In this document: positions 7,568-9,550 of the stretch, one piece after another | How positions within the stretch are numbered: the first letter of the stretch is position 1 | Layout of the letters: each line of letters starts with the position of its first letter | NCBI GenBank assembly: GCA_934754855.1 | Contig: CAKVJR010000066.1 | Span: forward strand, 1-9,550 | Source: an uncultured Candidatus Melainabacteria bacterium | GTDB lineage: Bacteria; Cyanobacteriota; Vampirovibrionia; Gastranaerophilales; Gastranaerophilaceae | Length of the DNA: 9,550 bases | Reading direction: 5' to 3' | The notes under the pieces: model-generated | Told to the model about the DNA's origin: nothing | Databases searched by the model: none | Seen by the model: the letters and a program-made list of their open reading frames with translations, nothing else | Position numbers and translations under genes: made by a program

Positions 7568-7591
7568 GAAATAACAAAATTTTGTTATTTC
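7568..7591. terminator. 24-base perfect AT-rich palindrome, possible weak bidirectional terminator
   Basis: Two 12-base arms (GAAATAACAAAA and its exact complement) meet without a loop. The site follows the membrane-protein gene at 67 bases and overlaps the stop of the minus-strand fragment at 7585-7683. The stem is nearly all A/T and no long T-run follows, so termination would be weak. An operator or a deletion scar is also possible. Confidence 0.35.
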
Positions 7592-7683
7592 AATTTCGTA
7601 TAATTCTCAATGTCGTCAGTCCATGACAGTGAGCCGATGTCGTCAATTCTTTCATTTCCCATTGTTAAAAAATAATCAAGCAT
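7585..7683 (-). pseudogene. N-terminal fragment resembling a phage XkdQ-type baseplate protein
   Basis: A 32-residue minus-strand frame from ATG (7683) to TAA, with AAGG 11 bases upstream. It contains IDDIGSLSWTDDIENYTKLK. XkdQ-like tail proteins of contractile phages start with a short stretch followed by a (V/I)xSxxWSxxxxxxxxxL pattern, which this fits. Those proteins are about ten times longer, so this would be a gene cut off soon after its start. The codons (GAC GAC ATC GGC) are richer in GC than the surroundings. The call rests on similarity judged by eye; a chance open frame or a genuine small protein is possible. Confidence 0.35.
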
Positions 7684-7687
7684 ACAC

Positions 7688-7716
7688 TTTAAAACCTTAT
7701 AAAAATTTGTTATATT
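7688..7716 (+). promoter_or_regulatory. Candidate promoter of the small exported protein gene
   Basis: TTTAAA (7688-7693), a 17-base spacer and TATATT (7711-7716). A start near 7723 would give a leader of about 40 bases. The -35 is weak and the region is AT-rich, so this is only a candidate. Confidence 0.35.
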
Positions 7717-7764
7717 GAAAATGAACTTTTTAGAGTTTCATTCGTTTTATATCTCGGAGTGATT

Positions 7765-8091
7765 ATGAAAAAAATTGTTATTACATTATTATTTTTATTT
7801 TGCGGTTTGCCGTCTTTTAGCGGTGGTTGTGATAATTGGAAACAAGGAATTTATCCGCAACAATTATTAAATCTATACTCAAGAGAATATTTAAACGAAT
7901 ACTGTTCTGCTCCAAAAGAAACTCAAACTGACCAAGTTATAAGCAGATACGGAGAATATCAATTTGTCGAAGTAAAAAAAGGTGATGTCGGATACTTAAA
8001 CTCAAAATATGCCCCCGATAGTACGATTTACCCGTTCAGAAGTAAAGCAGGACAGGCGAGGGCAGATTATTATGACAGTTTACCTAAATAA
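7765..8091 (+). CDS. Small exported protein, function unknown
   Basis: A 108-residue protein. The start is ATG 7765 (MKKIVITLLFLF) because GGAG lies five bases upstream; an in-frame GTG at 7759 would overlap that site. Residues 1-19 form a signal peptide (two Lys, a hydrophobic core, then LPSFSG). Cleavage by signal peptidase I near residue 19 or 20 is likely; SGGC at 19-22 is a poor lipobox because Leu is missing at -3. The mature part has two Cys (22, 47) that could pair, many Tyr, and no repeats or membrane segment. I recognise no family. It stands alone, opposite in direction to the phage-like fragments on either side, and its stop overlaps that of the left-reading fragment by 8 bases. 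It has its own ribosome site and possibly its own promoter, as in a moron-type cargo gene. Confidence 0.72.
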   Translation: MKKIVITLLFLFCGLPSFSGGCDNWKQGIYPQQLLNLYSREYLNEYCSAPKETQTDQVISRYGEYQFVEVKKGDVGYLNSKYAPDSTIYPFRSKAGQARADYYDSLPK

Positions 8092-8236
8092 GAGTAAATT
8101 CTGTTAATCTTATTGAATATTGAATATCGTTTACCGCATCTTCTCTGAAAGAGTAATTATCAACAGAGGCAAGCATATTCAAAATGGGTCTTCTGTTGTC
8201 ATTTGTCACGACTACTCGTAACGGCAGATTGTGTAA
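8084..8236 (-). pseudogene. C-terminal fragment resembling a phage LysM/XkdP-type tail protein
   Basis: The minus frame reads LHNLPLRVVVTNDNRRP, then ASVDNYSFRED and NDIQYSIRLTEFTLI before TAG (8084-8086), about 50 residues. Phage tail-assembly proteins of the XkdP type end with an 'RVIVTxT.. IN.. VTIESF ... GDVxYTIxLKEYR' pattern, which this matches in order and spacing. There is no N-terminal part: upstream the DNA belongs to the DNA glycosylase in another frame. It would be the tail end of a broken gene on which the glycosylase frame now terminates. The assignment is by eye. Confidence 0.42.
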
Positions 8237-8717
8237 CGCAAGACCATTCGTTGATGAGGGTTTGCAAGTTGTATCTTGCGTTGGCGGGGCTTGTTGATGG
8301 CATTTTGTGGCAAGCGTATTTTTCCAACAATTCAGGAAAATATTTTTTAAATGAAGAAAAAGATTTGTTTCCGTTAAGACAAATGGTTTTTATATTGGGA
8401 TATTTTTTCAATAATGCATTAATATCGTTTGGGATTTCGTTTTGAATATCGGAATCAAGGCTGCCTTGACGTTTGCAGGATTTTATCGTGTCCCGAAGAG
8501 CGATGTTATTTGCGAGCAGTGTTTTTAATTTCAAATTATAATCGAAGAGGTGCAAGTCGGGTTGATGACAAATTGCTCCCATAACTTTCCAAAATCTGTT
8601 TTGCGGGTGAGCATAGTATTGTTGCTCGTTTAAGGACCTTACCCCGGGCATAGAGCCTAAAATAAGGACTTTGGAATTATTATTGATTGACGGTTCAAAA
8701 CTTTTGCAATTGCTCAT
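8199..8717 (-). CDS. Family-6 uracil-DNA-glycosylase-fold enzyme (hypoxanthine/deoxyinosine DNA glycosylase)
   Basis: A 172-residue cytoplasmic base-excision-repair enzyme, expected to remove hypoxanthine (deaminated adenine) from DNA. The sequence follows the family closely: KVLILGSMPGVRSL (16-29), QQYYAHPQNRFWKVM (32-46), GSLDSDIQNE (85-94) and the second active-site motif MPSTSPANARY (139-149). N40 in PQNRFW lines up with the essential Asn of the archaeal enzyme. The start is the ATG at 8717, agreeing with family length at the N terminus; no good Shine-Dalgarno is seen and the ATG sits at the foot of a hairpin. Oddity: after NEW (156-159) the last 13 residues (SCVTQSAVTSSRDK) are not family-like and are read through DNA that, in another frame, encodes the phage-like fragment. 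The native end was probably replaced; both active-site motifs remain, so activity is plausible. Confidence 0.85.
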   Translation of the reverse strand: MSNCKSFEPSINNNSKVLILGSMPGVRSLNEQQYYAHPQNRFWKVMGAICHQPDLHLFDYNLKLKTLLANNIALRDTIKSCKRQGSLDSDIQNEIPNDINALLKKYPNIKTICLNGNKSFSSFKKYFPELLEKYACHKMPSTSPANARYNLQTLINEWSCVTQSAVTSSRDK

Positions 8718-8747
8718 AATCTGATTTTAACATCAGATTATTTTTTT
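8717..8747 (+). terminator. Hairpin with T-run abutting the glycosylase start codon
   Basis: Arms TAATCTGAT (8717-8725) and ATCAGATTA (8732-8740) pair perfectly around TTTAAC, followed by seven T on the plus strand. It is terminator-like for plus transcription, but no plus-strand gene precedes it. In the glycosylase mRNA the same hairpin forms at the start codon, and its base includes the A of ATG. It could therefore limit translation instead. Confidence 0.5.
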
Positions 8748-8804
8748 ATACAAATATTTTATTCCTTTTATAGCCTGTGCCAAAAATTCAATCGCTTGTG
8801 GCAT
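8733..8804 (-). CDS. Very small possible amphipathic peptide
   Basis: A 23-codon frame starting MPQAIEFLAQAIKGIKYL and ending in KKII. It is Lys-rich with hydrophobic residues at helical spacing. It overlaps the end of the 34-residue frame at 8788-8892 in another phase and stops inside the hairpin before the glycosylase. No Shine-Dalgarno is seen. It may be chance; it is recorded because overlapping tiny membrane-active peptides are easily missed. Confidence 0.2.
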   Translation of the reverse strand: MPQAIEFLAQAIKGIKYLYKKII

Positions 8805-8892
8805 ATTGCAAGGCAATTGAGTAAATTACACAGATAATTTCTATGATAATACTGACTAAAAACCCTAATAATATATTGTCATTCATTGTCAT
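8788..8892 (-). CDS. Small possible single-span membrane protein
   Basis: A 34-residue frame (MTMNDNILLGFLVSIIIEII, then CVIYSIALQYATSD). Residues 7-29 make one strongly hydrophobic segment. AAAGG lies 12 bases before the first ATG, slightly far. A 16-codon frame (MVFIRKSFSNLKRLIL, 8943-8893) ends directly before it, in phase and separated only by TAA. Either it is a leader, or an in-frame stop has broken a 50-residue membrane protein. No family is recognised. Confidence 0.3.
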   Translation of the reverse strand: MTMNDNILLGFLVSIIIEIICVIYSIALQYATSD

Positions 8893-8962
8893 TTATAAAA
8901 TTAACCTTTTTAAATTTGAAAAACTTTTCCTAATGAATACCATTCGTCTTGTTTAATAATAA

Positions 8963-8986
8963 AAAAGAGGTTATTAAACCTCTTTT
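8963..8986. terminator. Bidirectional rho-independent terminator
   Basis: Arms AAAAGAGGTT and AACCTCTTTT pair perfectly around ATTA, with T-rich DNA on both sides. On the minus strand it follows a tRNA-like CCACCA end at 8993-8999 with the same spacing as the terminator after tRNA-Val. It would also separate right-hand transcription from the small frames and glycosylase. Confidence 0.65.
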
Positions 8987-9074
8987 CTTTTAATGGTGGA
9001 CTTTACGCAACGAAAATCACACTTTTAAGTTCATTTAAAAATAATCGAACTCTTAAAATTAAATCAGGGCAAGA

Positions 9075-9100
9075 AAAAAGAGCCTTTAAAGGCTCTTTTT
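9075..9100 (-). terminator. Terminator of tRNA-Val (works on either strand)
   Basis: Arms AAAAAGAGCC and GGCTCTTTTT pair perfectly around TTTAAA. On the minus strand the hairpin begins eight bases after the CCA of tRNA-Val and ends in a T-run. Confidence 0.8.
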
Positions 9101-9107
9101 CTAAAAA

Positions 9108-9183
9108 TGGTGGGCGATGCGGGACTCGAACCCACGACCCCCACAATGTCAATGTGATGCGCTACCAACTGCGCTAACCGCCC
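9108..9183 (-). tRNA. tRNA-Val(GAC), CCA encoded
   Basis: A full 76-base cloverleaf reads from 9183. The acceptor GGGCGGT pairs with ATCGCCC (one G-U), and the D arm has GCGC-AGTTGGTA-GCGC. The anticodon stem TCACA/TGTGG (U/A-rich, with a wobble pair) encloses TTGACAT, giving anticodon GAC. The T arm GTGGG-TTCGAGT-CCCGC is followed by A and encoded CCA. A terminator follows on the same strand. GAC reads GUC/GUU. Confidence 0.95.
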
Positions 9184-9230
9184 ATTATTTAAGAAATCCC
9201 TTCGGGAGATGCGCTACCAACCTCTCGAAA
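9184..9230 (-). pseudogene. Scrambled tRNA remnant between tRNA-Asn and tRNA-Val
   Basis: On the minus strand GTTGGTAGCGCATC copies the D-arm region of tRNA-Val. Immediately after it, CCCGAAGGGATTTCTTAAATAATGG resembles the 3' end and downstream flank of tRNA-Asn (CCCGAGGAGTTTCTTAAATAATGG). Anticodon and T arms are missing. It looks like a third tRNA of the array reduced by deletion, or a product of recombination between neighbouring tRNAs. Confidence 0.55.
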
Positions 9231-9254
9231 AAACATTCACAGGATGTTTTTTTT
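9228..9254. terminator. Weak A/T hairpin
   Basis: Arms AAAAAACAT and ATGTTTTTT pair around TCACAGG, with a T-run on the plus strand and the matching T-run on the minus strand. It has only one G-C pair per arm. It may form a second-line terminator for the tRNA-Asn transcript. Confidence 0.4.
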
Positions 9255-9256
9255 CT

Positions 9257-9281
9257 GCGGTGTGAGAACACCCGCTTTTTT
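9257..9281 (+). terminator. GC-rich terminator-like hairpin
   Basis: GCGGTGT and ACACCCGC pair around GAGA with one bulged C, followed by six T on the plus strand. No plus-strand gene is evident upstream. It is one of four hairpins packed into 110 bases here. Confidence 0.5.
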
Positions 9282-9325
9282 GTTATCGTGGCGACATGCC
9301 GAAATTTCTTTCTGATAACAAAAAA
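9276..9325. repeat. 50-base unit with perfect 12-base terminal inverted repeats
   Basis: TTTTTTGTTATC (9276-9287) and GATAACAAAAAA (9314-9325) are exact complements, enclosing 26 bases that themselves contain GGC-GACAT-GCC. It could be a long hairpin serving termination on both strands or a tiny MITE-like unit. It has no coding capacity. Confidence 0.5.
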
Positions 9326-9340
9326 GACGCTTTCTGCGTC
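9320..9340 (-). terminator. Terminator of tRNA-Asn
   Basis: On the minus strand GACGC-AGAAA-GCGTC is followed by six T, starting 15 bases after the last base of tRNA-Asn. It is short, GC-rich and well formed. Confidence 0.7.
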
Positions 9341-9354
9341 CATTATTTAAGAAA

Positions 9355-9426
<72 letters not shown>

Positions 9427-9442
9427 ATGTCTCAATACATTT

Positions 9443-9470
9443 ATTATATACGAGCAAAAAAATTTGTAAA
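9443..9470 (-). promoter_or_regulatory. Promoter of the tRNA-Asn/tRNA-Val unit
   Basis: On the minus strand TTTACA (9470-9465), a 16-base spacer and TATAAT (9448-9443) precede the tRNA-Asn 5' end by 16 bases, giving a very short leader as usual for tRNA genes. Confidence 0.65.
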
Positions 9471-9516
9471 TAGTTTTTTTTATAAAAGTTTAATATCTCT
9501 TTAAATAAGTTTATAT

Positions 9517-9522
9517 TATAAT
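9517..9522 (+). promoter_or_regulatory. Possible -10 box of the gene leaving the window
   Basis: TATAAT lies 25 bases before the ATG at 9548. No convincing -35 is found at the right distance. It is divergent from the tRNA promoter. Confidence 0.3.
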
Positions 9523-9537
9523 CTCTTTGAAACAGTT

Positions 9538-9550
9538 GGAGGTACTAATG
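9538..9550 (+). CDS. Start of a gene cut off by the window edge
   Basis: GGAGGT (9538-9543), four bases, then ATG at 9548-9550, the last bases of the window. The Shine-Dalgarno is the strongest in the window. Only the start codon is visible, so nothing can be said about the product. Confidence 0.55.

Larger units (their letters stand above)
8748..9074. other. Stretch without a firm gene
   Basis: This stretch holds the two very small minus-strand frames, the 8963-8986 terminator and a 7-base tRNA-like end TCCACCA (minus strand, 8999-8993). I see no other supported gene or RNA. From 9000 to 9074 there is only AT-rich sequence without a good T arm or cloverleaf. Confidence 0.5.

Noticed and set aside
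8203..8445. Plus-strand frame that could use the terminator at 8717-8747
   Set aside because: It is antisense to a well-supported DNA glycosylase and ends almost 300 bases before the hairpin.
8993..9074. A third functional tRNA ending in TCCACCA
   Set aside because: Only the last seven bases fit; the expected T-arm positions do not pair and the loop lacks TTCGA.
9117..9350. Plus-strand frame starting MRDSNPRPPQ
   Set aside because: It is the well-known spurious translation of the antisense of a tRNA T arm (GGGACTCGAACCC), here over tRNA-Val and its spacer.

Overview
The window is low-GC DNA from a diderm bacterium. The beta-barrel of the large secreted protein at the left has wording (GGLWTKSYVSFE, then a barrel ending in FQFGLNYSF) that I associate with autotransporters of gut Gastranaerophilales (non-photosynthetic Cyanobacteria, 'Melainabacteria'). 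Scarce GC and a mix of tRNAs with and without encoded CCA fit that, but the assignment is an inference from memory, not a search.

Left part (1-6610): this looks like the right end of an integrated element. It contains the 3' part of a giant autotransporter adhesin (1-4785, +), a tyrosine recombinase (4745-5797, -) overlapping it tail to tail, a 5'-truncated voltage-gated-type K+ channel (5787-6179, -) overlapping the recombinase start, a short possible gene remnant on the other strand, then a non-coding stretch with a palindrome and three perfect tandem copies of TTAGTGGTAA. It ends in the 3' half of a tRNA-Arg(CCG) gene (6561-6610) followed directly by the terminator the intact tRNA would have used. 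A tRNA 3' fragment plus recombinase plus short repeats is the usual look of an attachment junction. By orientation the element lies to the left and the intact tRNA-Arg should be at its other end.

Middle part (6611-8760): a membrane protein of unknown function with a good sigma-70 promoter, a small exported protein of unknown function, and a family-6 (hypoxanthine/deoxyinosine) DNA glycosylase on the minus strand. Two short minus-strand reading frames, at 8084-8236 and 7585-7683, resemble the end of a phage tail LysM/XkdP-type protein and the beginning of an XkdQ-type baseplate protein, in the order known from phage tail operons. The exported-protein gene sits between them in the opposite direction. 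I read this as a decayed prophage or tailocin scar; the similarity was judged by eye.

Right part (8760-9550): two very small minus-strand reading frames upstream of the glycosylase, several terminator hairpins, tRNA-Val(GAC) and tRNA-Asn(GTT) on the minus strand with rearranged tRNA pieces between them, a good tRNA promoter, and the ribosome binding site and ATG of a plus-strand gene cut off by the window edge.

Overall the window records repeated integration and decay around tRNA genes. A surface adhesin is the most conspicuous cargo.
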